In this document: in pieces, positions 1-6,944 of the stretch
Numbering within the stretch: position 1 is the first letter of the stretch
Layout: the number at the start of each line of letters is the position of its first letter
NCBI GenBank assembly: GCA_021160845.1
Contig: JAGHBT010000225.1
Location: forward strand, 1 to 28,579
Direction: 5' to 3'
Source of the DNA: a bacterium
Lineage (GTDB): Bacteria; Krumholzibacteriota; Krumholzibacteriia; Krumholzibacteriales; WJIX01
Length of the DNA: 28,579 nt
The notes under the pieces: generated by a model
The model's input: the letters and a program-made list of their open reading frames with translations, nothing else
Told to the model about the DNA's origin: nothing
The model's database searches: none
Position numbers and translations under genes: made by a program

Positions 1-734
1 TCAGGAGAATAAGTTGTTAGAAACATATCGTTCGGATTGTTCAGCACAGCGGCCTGGGCAACCCAACTAGGAGATCCCGATGTAGGCCAGGGATCATAGA
101 TATAGAACAAATCATCTGTGTCATCTTCTAACGTATCATTATCATCATAACCTGCGATAATTTTGCAGTGACCAGAATCATAATAAAGCTCTCCCGGAAC
201 AGTCATGTCCATAGGCCAACCAGCTATATCAATCCATAAGAAAATCTGATTATGATCGATATAGAATTCTACCATCGAGCACGATATGGCCGGATTTGCC
301 GTACCTTGAGGACCAAACTGATAGGGTACCATACCAACACTATAAGTAAATCCAGTCTGTATCTCAGGGGCCTTTGAAGCAACACCAGCATACATTCCAA
401 CCCCATGTGTTTCAAGAATGCCATTCCCCAAAATCTCTCCCTGTGAACTCTTACCATTATCATAGATATAGTCCTGCTGAATAAAATTACCACCGCGTCC
501 TGAGAAGATAGCGTACATAGCTATTGACGCCGGCGCGCAGTACATGTCACAATGGCTACAGCCCGGTGAATGTACGGGATGTATAACGCCCGCCCCACAA
601 ACATTACACCACATATTTGTATCCTTGTGCTGCCAGACCTGAGTAACCGCAAGTGTTTTAATTGTTGCCTGGGCTGAAACAATCGTTGCCATTAGAATAA
701 CTACGGCTACTACTGTTATTAACATTTTTTTCAT
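1..734 (-). CDS. Secreted C39-like (papain-fold) cysteine peptidase family protein, C-terminus cut by window edge
   Basis: The reading frame opens with ATG at 734 and stays open to base 1, giving 244 residues without the C-terminus. An AAGGAGGTGA Shine-Dalgarno lies just upstream. Residues 1-22 form a typical signal peptide (basic start, hydrophobic core, VSAQA cleavage site), so the product is exported. The segment DMYCAPAS (Cys66), then SGHCKIIAGYDD (His189) and FYIYDPW (Asp214), is the Cys-His-Asp order and spacing of C39-like peptidases. Just before Cys66 sits a four-cysteine knuckle, C43-x2-C46 and C59-x2-C62, which looks like a small zinc ribbon. The oxyanion Gln expected six residues before the catalytic Cys appears to be Ser60, so activity is uncertain. 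Family assignment is from motifs only. It has its own promoter and is not part of an evident operon. Confidence 0.68.
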   Translation of the reverse strand, partial: MKKMLITVVAVVILMATIVSAQATIKTLAVTQVWQHKDTNMWCNVCGAGVIHPVHSPGCSHCDMYCAPASIAMYAIFSGRGGNFIQQDYIYDNGKSSQGEILGNGILETHGVGMYAGVASKAPEIQTGFTYSVGMVPYQFGPQGTANPAISCSMVEFYIDHNQIFLWIDIAGWPMDMTVPGELYYDSGHCKIIAGYDDNDTLEDDTDDLFYIYDPWPTSGSPSWVAQAAVLNNPNDMFLTTYSP

Positions 735-815
735 ACTCTTTTCACCTCCTTGAAGAATTTTGTTCCAGTTCCTTTTCGATTTCCCTTGTTGTTTTCTCTA
801 TAGGTGCAAGCTCTT

Positions 816-844
816 ATTGTATACTATATTGCAGTTTCTTTCAA
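816..844 (-). promoter_or_regulatory. Sigma70-type promoter for the C39-like gene
   Basis: On the minus strand, TTGAAA (839-844) and TACAAT (816-821) are separated by exactly 17 bases, with one mismatch from consensus in each hexamer. The predicted start near 808 leaves a leader of about 75 bases before the strong Shine-Dalgarno. The rest of the 735-1074 gap (340 bases) is AT-rich and shows no gene and no clear hairpin terminator for the gene at 1075-1734. Confidence 0.55.
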
Positions 845-1074
845 GTAATATTCCCAGTGTAACCGTATTAATTTTCCTCTATAGCGATTAGAACAAACAA
901 TACCGCAAACAATAAATGGTATAGCTAATAATTTAAGGAATGGGAAAATATCAAAATCGTCAATTTCCACCAGTAACATACTTTCGGTCGAGCAAAGCCT
1001 GCGAGCTGTTACAACAGAAACTTAGGCATTCCGACAAAAAGAAATAAAGAGAACACTGAAACTCTACTCGCCAA

Positions 1075-1734
1075 CTAAAATCTAACCCCTCCAAGTATGG
1101 AGAAAGAATGGTTTATAACATTTCCATTAGTATTGAAAACAGGCGTCAACCCAAGATTATTAATATTCTCTTCCATATTCAAAACCGGCGTTAACCCAAA
1201 GCTATACCTTGCTTCAAGTGTAAATACAGCCCCACTCCCTTCGAAATCAAACCCACCGCCTAAAACCAACCCTATTTCAGTTGATTTAAATATATCATCA
1301 GATAAACTCGCGCTCATTGATTTTTCACCGATCTTTATACTAGCTTTCGTGTTCAAAAGGTAACACATGTAAGGACCAGCAAATATGGTTGGCCTAAACG
1401 CGTCACCAGTCTCCATATCAAATTTCGCAAGAACAGAAATGTCTATGTAGTTCAATGACCATGAATTTTCATAATCATGTCCAACATATACATATTTCCA
1501 CCCCTTCATCGAATAAAAAATCTCCGGTTGAATCGTAAAACAATTACCAACCGGAAAAGCAAAATAGGTGCCCAATTTAGCGCCGGCCTTCCAACTGTAA
1601 TTTTCCGCATTCTCCAAACCGTCGCCACCCCAATTGGCAAAAGTAATTCCACCCTTGAAACCAATACCGGCATACACATCGGAAGAAGAAACTATAGCGA
1701 GCAAGATACAAATAATTATCAATCCCTTTTTCAA
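1075..1734 (-). CDS. Small outer-membrane beta-barrel protein (PorT/OmpX-like porin family)
   Basis: The product has 219 residues. A signal peptide (residues 1-22, ending DVYA) is followed by GIGFKGGITFANW, alternating aromatic/hydrophobic strands, and a C-terminal strand FSILGGVRF ending in Phe. This is the layout of the eight-stranded 'outer membrane protein beta-barrel' family common in Bacteroidota and relatives. The start is TTG at 1734, supported by AGGAGG six bases upstream; no ATG is placed as well. Near the C-terminus a 15-residue unit is repeated in tandem (FGLTPVLNMEENINN then LGLTPVFNTNGNVIN). The function is structural or unknown: such barrels have no predictable substrate. It follows the tsaC-like gene by 76 bases and may be cotranscribed or use the weak promoter just upstream. 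Confidence 0.72.
   Translation of the reverse strand: MKKGLIIICILLAIVSSSDVYAGIGFKGGITFANWGGDGLENAENYSWKAGAKLGTYFAFPVGNCFTIQPEIFYSMKGWKYVYVGHDYENSWSLNYIDISVLAKFDMETGDAFRPTIFAGPYMCYLLNTKASIKIGEKSMSASLSDDIFKSTEIGLVLGGGFDFEGSGAVFTLEARYSFGLTPVLNMEENINNLGLTPVFNTNGNVINHSFSILGGVRF
1132..1221 (-). repeat. Tandem 45-bp in-frame duplication within the barrel gene
   Basis: Two diverged copies lie 45 bases apart. ATTGAAAACAGGCGTCAACC on the plus strand at 1132 corresponds to ATTCAAAACCGGCGTTAACC at 1177. Each encodes a 15-residue GLTPV(L/F)N... unit, probably one duplicated strand-and-loop of the barrel. Confidence 0.6.
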
Positions 1735-1750
1735 AATTCACCTCCTGATA

Positions 1751-1779
1751 ATCATAGATTAGCCATCAACTTTTATCAA
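1751..1779 (-). promoter_or_regulatory. Possible promoter before the barrel gene
   Basis: TTGATA (1774-1779) and TATGAT (1751-1756) are 17 bases apart on the minus strand, each one mismatch from consensus. The predicted transcription start (about 1744) would fall inside the Shine-Dalgarno (1741-1746), which argues against it or implies an extremely short leader. Confidence 0.3.
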
Positions 1780-1810
1780 AGGTTAAAAAAAGTAATACAT
1801 GCTTCGATTT

Positions 1811-2407
1811 TCAAATCCAATTATAAGCCCCATGTCTTAGAACTTGCGGCGGTGAAATTCTAAAATCGACCAAGGTTGAAGGTAAATCATGGTTTCTTCC
1901 CTTTCTGGAAATGTAAACACTCAATCCCGGAAAGGTTGAAATTATCTCTGATATCCTTGTAAGAGGAAAATTTCCACTTCTATTAACACTGGTGGATATG
2001 ATAGGACCCCCAATATTATCTATGATATCGCGCAGTTCTCTCTTTGCAGGAATTCTAATAGCTATAGCACCCCTATGTTTTAAACCGAAATCGACAGACT
2101 TCGCGGCCATCAGTATTGCGGTGAGCGGCGCCGGCCATATCGAGTTCAGAATTTCGCGAGAGTCTTTTTCCCATGATAAAACCCAACCAGCCACCATCTC
2201 GATATCTGAAAAAAGAAGGACAAACCCGATCTTCTTCCTATTTCCTTTAAGAAATCGGATCTTCTCCACAGCTGCTTGATCCGTGGCCAGGCAATGAAAA
2301 CCATATATAGTATCGGTCGGGAAAACCGCAATACCCCCTGCGGAAAGAAGGTCGCATATCCGATTAATCCCGACTCTGTCAAAGTATCCCCTCAGACCTT
2401 TTTCCAT
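1811..2407 (-). CDS. tsaC: Threonylcarbamoyl-AMP synthase (YrdC/TsaC type)
   Basis: This 198-residue protein is a single YrdC domain without the extra Sua5 C-terminal domain. It would make L-threonylcarbamoyl-AMP from threonine, bicarbonate and ATP, the first step of t6A formation at position 37 of ANN-decoding tRNAs in the cytoplasm. Visible family motifs are FPTDTIYG near the N-terminus, KGNRKKIGFVLL (the basic nucleotide-binding segment, in the proteobacterial TsaC style), WPAPLT, AIRIP, and the ISTSVNRSG and LPSTLVDF blocks near the end. It overlaps the upstream purE by 16 bases, so translation is probably coupled. Other t6A enzymes (TsaB, TsaD, TsaE) are not in the window. YciO-type homologues of unknown substrate are the main alternative. 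Confidence 0.87.
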   Translation of the reverse strand: MEKGLRGYFDRVGINRICDLLSAGGIAVFPTDTIYGFHCLATDQAAVEKIRFLKGNRKKIGFVLLFSDIEMVAGWVLSWEKDSREILNSIWPAPLTAILMAAKSVDFGLKHRGAIAIRIPAKRELRDIIDNIGGPIISTSVNRSGNFPLTRISEIISTFPGLSVYISRKGRNHDLPSTLVDFRISPPQVLRHGAYNWI

Positions 2408-2859
2408 TCTCCCCGCATCTTTCTTATTCTGTTCATTAAGTTATCATCTCCTATAGCAATAATCTGAGCTGCCAAAATCGCGGCGTTTTTTGCTCCAGCT
2501 TTACCTATGGCCACCGTTGCGACCGGAATACCGGGAGGCATCTGCACCATCGAAAGAAGTGCGTCCATACCATCGGGTAAACCACTCGGTATTGGAACAC
2601 CAATGACAGGCCACTCGGTAACAGAGGCTACAAATCCGGGCAGAGCAGCCGCCATGCCTGCTCCGGCAATGAACACCCTCGCTCCACGCTCAATAGCATC
2701 TATAATATATTCGCTGGTTTTTTCAGGATTCCTGTGCGCGGATGAAACAACCAGTTCCGATTCAAGCCCCAGCTTGTCAAGTTGTTCCAGACACAGTTCC
2801 ATCACTTTTCTGTCAGATTCACTCCCCATTATAACGGCAACCTTAATATTTTTAGTCAT
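2392..2859 (-). CDS. purE: N5-carboxyaminoimidazole ribonucleotide mutase (PurE class I)
   Basis: The 155-residue product is a full-length class I PurE. It moves the carboxyl group of N5-CAIR to C4, giving CAIR in de novo purine synthesis. Diagnostic motifs are all present: MGSESD near the N-terminus, SSAHRNP with the catalytic His, AGAGMAAALPG, and LSMVQMPPGIPVATVAI. The start ATG at 2859 has AAAGGAG six bases upstream. It lies 110 bases after purD and runs into the tsaC-like gene with a 16-base overlap. PurK, its usual partner that makes N5-CAIR, is not in the window, so it must be elsewhere if the class I assignment is right. Confidence 0.95.
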   Translation of the reverse strand: MTKNIKVAVIMGSESDRKVMELCLEQLDKLGLESELVVSSAHRNPEKTSEYIIDAIERGARVFIAGAGMAAALPGFVASVTEWPVIGVPIPSGLPDGMDALLSMVQMPPGIPVATVAIGKAGAKNAAILAAQIIAIGDDNLMNRIRKMRGEWKKV

Positions 2860-2969
2860 TTACGGCTCCTTTCAATACCAGAAACAATTTAATATCCCAC
2901 ATTTTCTTTGAACTCCACCACATATTGTTTTTCCAACACTCCGGTAACACACCACATTTCCGCGGAAGA

Positions 2970-4232
2970 TCACACCCCCTTTTCAGCAATATCTCTTCGC
3001 GAAAAAGAGTCAGTAAAACTTATCATATCCACTCCTTTATAGGCTTTCTTTAATGATTCCTGAAGAGTTGGGGCAACTGCAGTTACACCCAACACCCTGC
3101 CGCCGGAAGTTATAATCTTATCATTTTCCATCGCCGTTCCCGCGTGAAAAACGATACAACCCGCTTCAACAGCTCTATCAATCCCCTTGATTTCATACCC
3201 TTTGTTATATGACGCAGGATATCCCCCCGAAGCGAGAACAACGCACACAGCCGTGCCGGAACTATTTTGAAAATTAACAGAACTCAAATTTCCATTTGTT
3301 GCTTCAAACAAAACCTCAAAAAGATCACCCTTAAAAAGTGGCAAAACAACCTGGGTCTCGGGGTCACCAAACCTGCAGTTATACTCAAGAACCTTCGGCC
3401 CATCCACGGTGTTGATAATACCAAAATAGATTAACCCTGCTCCCTTGATCCCTTCCCTTTTTATTCCGTTAAATGTAGGCTCAATTATTTCTTTTATTAC
3501 CCGTTCTTGAAGCATTTCAGTGTAAATTGGCACAGGAGCATATGCTCCCATTCCACCCGTGTTTGGCCCTTTGTCTCCATCATAGGCTCTTTTATGGTCC
3601 TGTGATGGTAAAAAGAGACGGTAATCCTTTCCGTCAAATACAGCCATGATAGAGATTTCCTGACCTTCAAGAAATTCTTCTATTACTATTCTGTTCCCTG
3701 CTTCACCAAAATCTTTCTTCCCCATTATTTTGTTAACGGCAACGCGCGCTTGTTCGCCATCATGACATATAATAACTCCTTTGCCTGCAGCAAGGCCGTC
3801 CGCTTTTATCACATACGGGGGACTGTTATTTTCCAGAAAATCCATAGCCATGGACGAATCATAAAAAACGGAAAAATCACCTGTTGGTATTCCATATTTT
3901 TTCATAAACCCTTTCGCCCAAACCTTACTCCCCTCCAGACGGGCGCCCAATTCCGAAAAACCGAATAATCTTTGCCCTTCGGCTATAAATCTGTCGGCAA
4001 TACCATCAACAAGCGGAACCTCAGGACCAACAATTGTCAAATCTATCTTTTTCTCTTTGGCAAATTCCAGAAGGCCATCTATGTCATTAGCTTTAATGGG
4101 GACAGATTCAGCATCTTGTTCCAGTCCAGCGTTACCCGGCGCGGCATATATCTTATCAACTTTAGGAGATTGTGAAATTTTCCATACAAGAGTATGTTCC
4201 CTTCCCCCCGAACCTACTACTAACACCTTCAT
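2970..4232 (-). CDS. purD: Phosphoribosylamine-glycine ligase (GAR synthetase)
   Basis: The product of 420 residues is a complete PurD, the ATP-grasp ligase that joins glycine to 5-phosphoribosylamine in the second step of purine synthesis. Visible hallmarks are VVGSGGREHTLVWKI at the N-terminus, VIKADGLAAGKGVII (ATP-grasp lysine region), PNTGGMGAYAPVP, and the metal/ATP-binding EYNCRFGDPETQ. The frame extends upstream to 4295, but the ATG at 4232 is chosen because AAGGGAG precedes it and the family's conserved beta strand begins there; the extra 21 residues have no family counterpart. It is followed by purE after 110 bases, forming a partial purine cluster. No purine riboswitch-like fold was recognised in the upstream leader. 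Confidence 0.95.
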   Translation of the reverse strand: MKVLVVGSGGREHTLVWKISQSPKVDKIYAAPGNAGLEQDAESVPIKANDIDGLLEFAKEKKIDLTIVGPEVPLVDGIADRFIAEGQRLFGFSELGARLEGSKVWAKGFMKKYGIPTGDFSVFYDSSMAMDFLENNSPPYVIKADGLAAGKGVIICHDGEQARVAVNKIMGKKDFGEAGNRIVIEEFLEGQEISIMAVFDGKDYRLFLPSQDHKRAYDGDKGPNTGGMGAYAPVPIYTEMLQERVIKEIIEPTFNGIKREGIKGAGLIYFGIINTVDGPKVLEYNCRFGDPETQVVLPLFKGDLFEVLFEATNGNLSSVNFQNSSGTAVCVVLASGGYPASYNKGYEIKGIDRAVEAGCIVFHAGTAMENDKIITSGGRVLGVTAVAPTLQESLKKAYKGVDMISFTDSFSRRDIAEKGV

Positions 4233-4374
4233 TAAAACTCCCTTCATTTCACACCGAGCAACCATTGTTCTAAAACGCGAACAAAAATAAACCATTCATG
4301 CTGTACAATATCTAACACAAATTTCACTCTATTTGAAGACGAATTATCGAGAGCCTCAAGGCAGAAACAAAATT

Positions 4375-4403
4375 ATTAAATGGGAGTTACTGTGTTCTAA
4401 CAA
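4375..4403 (-). promoter_or_regulatory. Candidate promoter for purD-purE-tsaC
   Basis: TTGTTA (4398-4403) and TTTAAT (4375-4380) are 17 bases apart on the minus strand in the 214-base region between the carbamate kinase stop and the purD start. The -10 hexamer has one mismatch and the -35 has two. The implied leader of about 136 bases contains no structure that I recognise. Confidence 0.35.
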
Positions 4404-4446
4404 CCGGATATGGGTAAAAAATGAAACAGATAGTCAAATACCTGGG

Positions 4447-5394
4447 CTAATCAGGGTAAATATGAGTACCAGCATTCCCTTCGCTGGCTTCAAGCAGATC
4501 CGAAGCATGGGAAATAATAGCTTCCTTACCGCCTGATTCCAAAAAATCTATGGCAGCTCTCACCTTTGGTCCCATACTTCCCGCTGGAAATTCATACGCC
4601 TCGTAAAACTTTCTTATCTCTGAAAGGGTAATTTCCCCAATTGGTTTTTGGTCGGGCTTTCCATAGTTTATACATACCTGATCAACATTCGTAAGTATAA
4701 TAAGCCTGTCCGCTTTTACACCCTCGGATAAAACAGAAGCAGCTCTGTCCTTATCAATCACAGCTTCCACGCCCTCGAGACTGTTTCCCCTTCTAACTAC
4801 CGGAATTCCACCACCCCCAACAGCAATTACCACTACATCAAGATTGAGAAGTTTCGAAATAACCGACGCTTCGATGATCTCAAGAGGTGTGGGGCTCGGC
4901 ACAACACGCCTGAATCCCCTGCCTTCGACATCCTCTTTCATTATCCAGTTTTTTTCTTTCTCTATAACCTCTTTTTCTTCACTTGAATAAAAAGGGCCTA
5001 TAGGCTTGGTTGGCTTTTCAAATGCGTCATCATCCCCATCTACCCTAACCTGGGAAATAAGAGATACAACTTCCTTTATAACCCCTTGGTTTTTAAGTTC
5101 GCTTCCAAGAATCTGCTGAATCATATACCCTATCCCACCTTGTGAATCTGCGCCGCACACATCTATAGGCATCGGTGGAATATGGTCTTTGACAGCCTCA
5201 CCCCGTTCAATAATATTTCCAACAATGGGTCCGTTACCATGAGTAAGAATAACCTTCCTTCCAGATTTGATAAGGGAACAAACCTGCCTCATCGATTTTC
5301 TGGTAACCTCTCTCTGCTGCTCTATTGTACCCTCTCCATCGGCGGGCAGGATAGCATTTCCACCAAGGGCTATAACATCAATGCCAGTCTTCAA
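4447..5394 (-). CDS. arcC: Carbamate kinase
   Basis: The 315-residue product belongs to the amino-acid-kinase fold and interconverts carbamoyl phosphate plus ADP with carbamate plus ATP. Family blocks are in order: VIALGGNAIL, THGNGPIVGN, CGADSQGGIGYMIQ, RRVVPSPTP, VIAVGGGGIPV, VIDKDRAASVL, LTNVDQVCINYGKPDQ and FPAGSMGPKVRAAI. The length is typical. The start is TTG at 5394, placed five bases after GGAGG; no internal ATG precedes the conserved LGGNA. It is not beside arginine deiminase, ornithine carbamoyltransferase or an antiporter, so the usual arginine-fermentation context is missing. It lies 78 bases after the aminotransferase with a hairpin in the gap. It could run in the ATP-forming direction on carbamoyl phosphate from another source. 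Confidence 0.93.
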   Translation of the reverse strand: MKTGIDVIALGGNAILPADGEGTIEQQREVTRKSMRQVCSLIKSGRKVILTHGNGPIVGNIIERGEAVKDHIPPMPIDVCGADSQGGIGYMIQQILGSELKNQGVIKEVVSLISQVRVDGDDDAFEKPTKPIGPFYSSEEKEVIEKEKNWIMKEDVEGRGFRRVVPSPTPLEIIEASVISKLLNLDVVVIAVGGGGIPVVRRGNSLEGVEAVIDKDRAASVLSEGVKADRLIILTNVDQVCINYGKPDQKPIGEITLSEIRKFYEAYEFPAGSMGPKVRAAIDFLESGGKEAIISHASDLLEASEGNAGTHIYPD

Positions 5395-5415
5395 AACAAC
5401 CTCCAGAAATAAAGC

Positions 5416-5448
5416 TCCCTGGCAAAAGGAATTAACTCTCGCCAGGGA
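5416..5448 (-). terminator. Hairpin between aminotransferase and carbamate kinase genes
   Basis: TCCCTGGC (5416-5423) and GCCAGGGA (5441-5448) form a perfect 8-bp stem with a 17-base loop, 24 bases after the aminotransferase stop. On the minus strand it is followed by CTTTATTT, only a weak U-tract. It could attenuate transcription or shield the aminotransferase message's 3' end, leaving arcC partly separated. Confidence 0.45.
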
Positions 5449-5472
5449 ATCAAACTTACTTTTTTAATAATA

Positions 5473-6624
5473 CTACAGAACCTCTTTTATAAGTTCCAGA
5501 GCTCTCTTAAGGTTCTTCTGAGAATTAGCGTATGAAAACCTCAGATAATCCTCGCCATAACTCCCAAAACTCGTACCGCTTAGTCCCGCTACTCCGGCTT
5601 TATCAAGCAGATATTCTTCGAGTTCTTTTGATTTTTTCCCGGTGCCGGTTATATTCGGGAAAACATAAAAAGCTCCTTTGGGTTTTAGACATTTAAATCC
5701 CGGAAGTTCGTTGAGCCCTTCAACAAACATATCTCTTCTCTCCTTAAATTCAGCCATCATCTTAAGCGATTCATCCTGGGGCCCAGTAATAGCCTCAATG
5801 CCCGCCCTTTGAATGAAACTGGCTGTACAGGAATTACTGTTCGTTTGAATTTTGGCAATCTGCTCAGCGAGTTTTTCCGGCATGGAAGCATACCCCAATC
5901 TCCAACCCGTCATCGCGTAGGTTTTTGAATGACCTTCCAGAAGAATAGTTCTATCCATAGCTTCAGGATAATCATATATACTAACATGTTTTCCATCATA
6001 AACCATCTTACTGTAAACTTCGTCGCTCAGTATCCACGCGTCGTACTCAACGGCCAGCTCAGCGATACCTTTCATATCCTCCGGTGTTAGACTTCCGCCT
6101 GTCGGGTTGTGGGGAGAATTCAGAATAATCATTTTTGTTTTTTCATTAACAAGCGCTTTCATCTCCTCAAGATCAAAGGAAAATTCTTTTTCCTCTCTGA
6201 GTGGAATGGGTATCGGTTTACCGCCTACAAAGTTTATTACCGACTCATATATGGGAAATCCTGGGTTTGGGTAGATAACTTCATCACCAGGATCAACAAG
6301 AGCCAGAATCGAAAAGAAAAGGATCGGTTTTGCCCCGGGGGTTACAACAATATTTTCCGGGCCGATATCAACTCCACGGTCTTCACTGATAAAATTAGCA
6401 AAAACCTTTCTGGTTTCGAGCATTCCGGCTGATGGCCCATAATGGGTAAACCCATCATTTAAAGCATTAATCGCAGCATCAATTATATTCCTGGGGGTAT
6501 CAAAGTCAGGTTCCCCAATTTCCAGATGAATAATTTCACGCCCTTCGGCTTGCATTTTATTCGCTTTAGATAATACTTCAAAAGCGGTTTCAGTACCAAG
6601 CCTAGACATTCTTTCTGCTAACAT
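5473..6624 (-). CDS. Pyridoxal-phosphate class I aminotransferase (aspartate aminotransferase-like)
   Basis: This is a fold-type I aminotransferase of 383 residues. Family landmarks in the visible sequence are LEIGEPDFDTP near the N-terminus, NSPHNPTGG (Asn173), SDEVYSKMVYDG (Asp201, Tyr204), GHSKTYAMTGWRLGY with the cofactor lysine Lys234 and Arg242, and a C-terminal LRFSYAN block containing the carboxylate-binding Arg. The upstream extension to 6732 is rejected: the ATG at 6624 has GGAG five bases before it and the conserved N-terminal helix starts there. The closest group is the archaeal/bacterial AspC-like subfamily that acts on aspartate, alanine or related acids; exact substrates cannot be read from the sequence. 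It is the first gene behind a near-consensus promoter. Confidence 0.88.
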   Translation of the reverse strand: MLAERMSRLGTETAFEVLSKANKMQAEGREIIHLEIGEPDFDTPRNIIDAAINALNDGFTHYGPSAGMLETRKVFANFISEDRGVDIGPENIVVTPGAKPILFFSILALVDPGDEVIYPNPGFPIYESVINFVGGKPIPIPLREEKEFSFDLEEMKALVNEKTKMIILNSPHNPTGGSLTPEDMKGIAELAVEYDAWILSDEVYSKMVYDGKHVSIYDYPEAMDRTILLEGHSKTYAMTGWRLGYASMPEKLAEQIAKIQTNSNSCTASFIQRAGIEAITGPQDESLKMMAEFKERRDMFVEGLNELPGFKCLKPKGAFYVFPNITGTGKKSKELEEYLLDKAGVAGLSGTSFGSYGEDYLRFSYANSQKNLKRALELIKEVL

Positions 6625-6753
6625 AAATACTCCAATCACTAAAAAATTACTTATCAACAAGTTAGCCGTTATAAGGAACAATTGAGCGGAGAGGCAACAC
6701 ACTCTACTCCAACAACTATGCCACACCGCCAAGGCACCGGCGTTACACTCAGT

Positions 6754-6782
6754 ATATTACCGGTTAGAAAGCTTTGTGTCAA
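6754..6782 (-). promoter_or_regulatory. Near-consensus sigma70 promoter for the aminotransferase gene
   Basis: TTGACA (6777-6782), a 17-base spacer and TAATAT (6754-6759) lie on the minus strand: a perfect -35 and a -10 with two mismatches. The predicted start is near 6747, leaving a leader of about 120 bases to the ATG at 6624. This is the best sigma70 match noticed in the window. The surrounding 6625-6944 gap (320 bases) otherwise contains only the inverted repeat at 6867-6893. Confidence 0.65.
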
Positions 6783-6866
6783 CATTTGTAATCACAAAAA
6801 ACTTGCGTCGTTAATCCGTAAATAGGCGTATAAAAAATCGTTGGGAGGTAAATAGATGTGCATATA

Positions 6867-6893
6867 ACACTTCCTACTACCCATTGGAAGTGT
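6867..6893 (-). repeat. Inverted repeat downstream of the 511-residue gene
   Basis: ACACTTCC (6867-6874) and GGAAGTGT (6886-6893) form a perfect 8-bp stem with an 11-base loop, about 50 bases beyond the stop at 6945. There is no U-tract on either strand, so it is not a standard intrinsic terminator; a 3'-end hairpin or a protein-binding palindrome are both possible. Confidence 0.4.
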
Positions 6894-6944
6894 ATCTTAA
6901 TAATCCTCAATGGTAAACCATCTTACTGCAGGATAACTTTGTCG

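Noticed and set aside
4233..4295. Upstream extension of PurD
   Set aside because: The extra 21 residues do not match the family, and the ATG at 4232 has its own AAGGGAG site.
4233..4374. Purine or PRPP riboswitch in the purD leader
   Set aside because: The paired loops and conserved core of known aptamers could not be found.
6625..6732. Upstream extension of the aminotransferase
   Set aside because: It would add 36 hydrophobic residues foreign to this cytoplasmic family and lies mostly in the predicted 5' leader.
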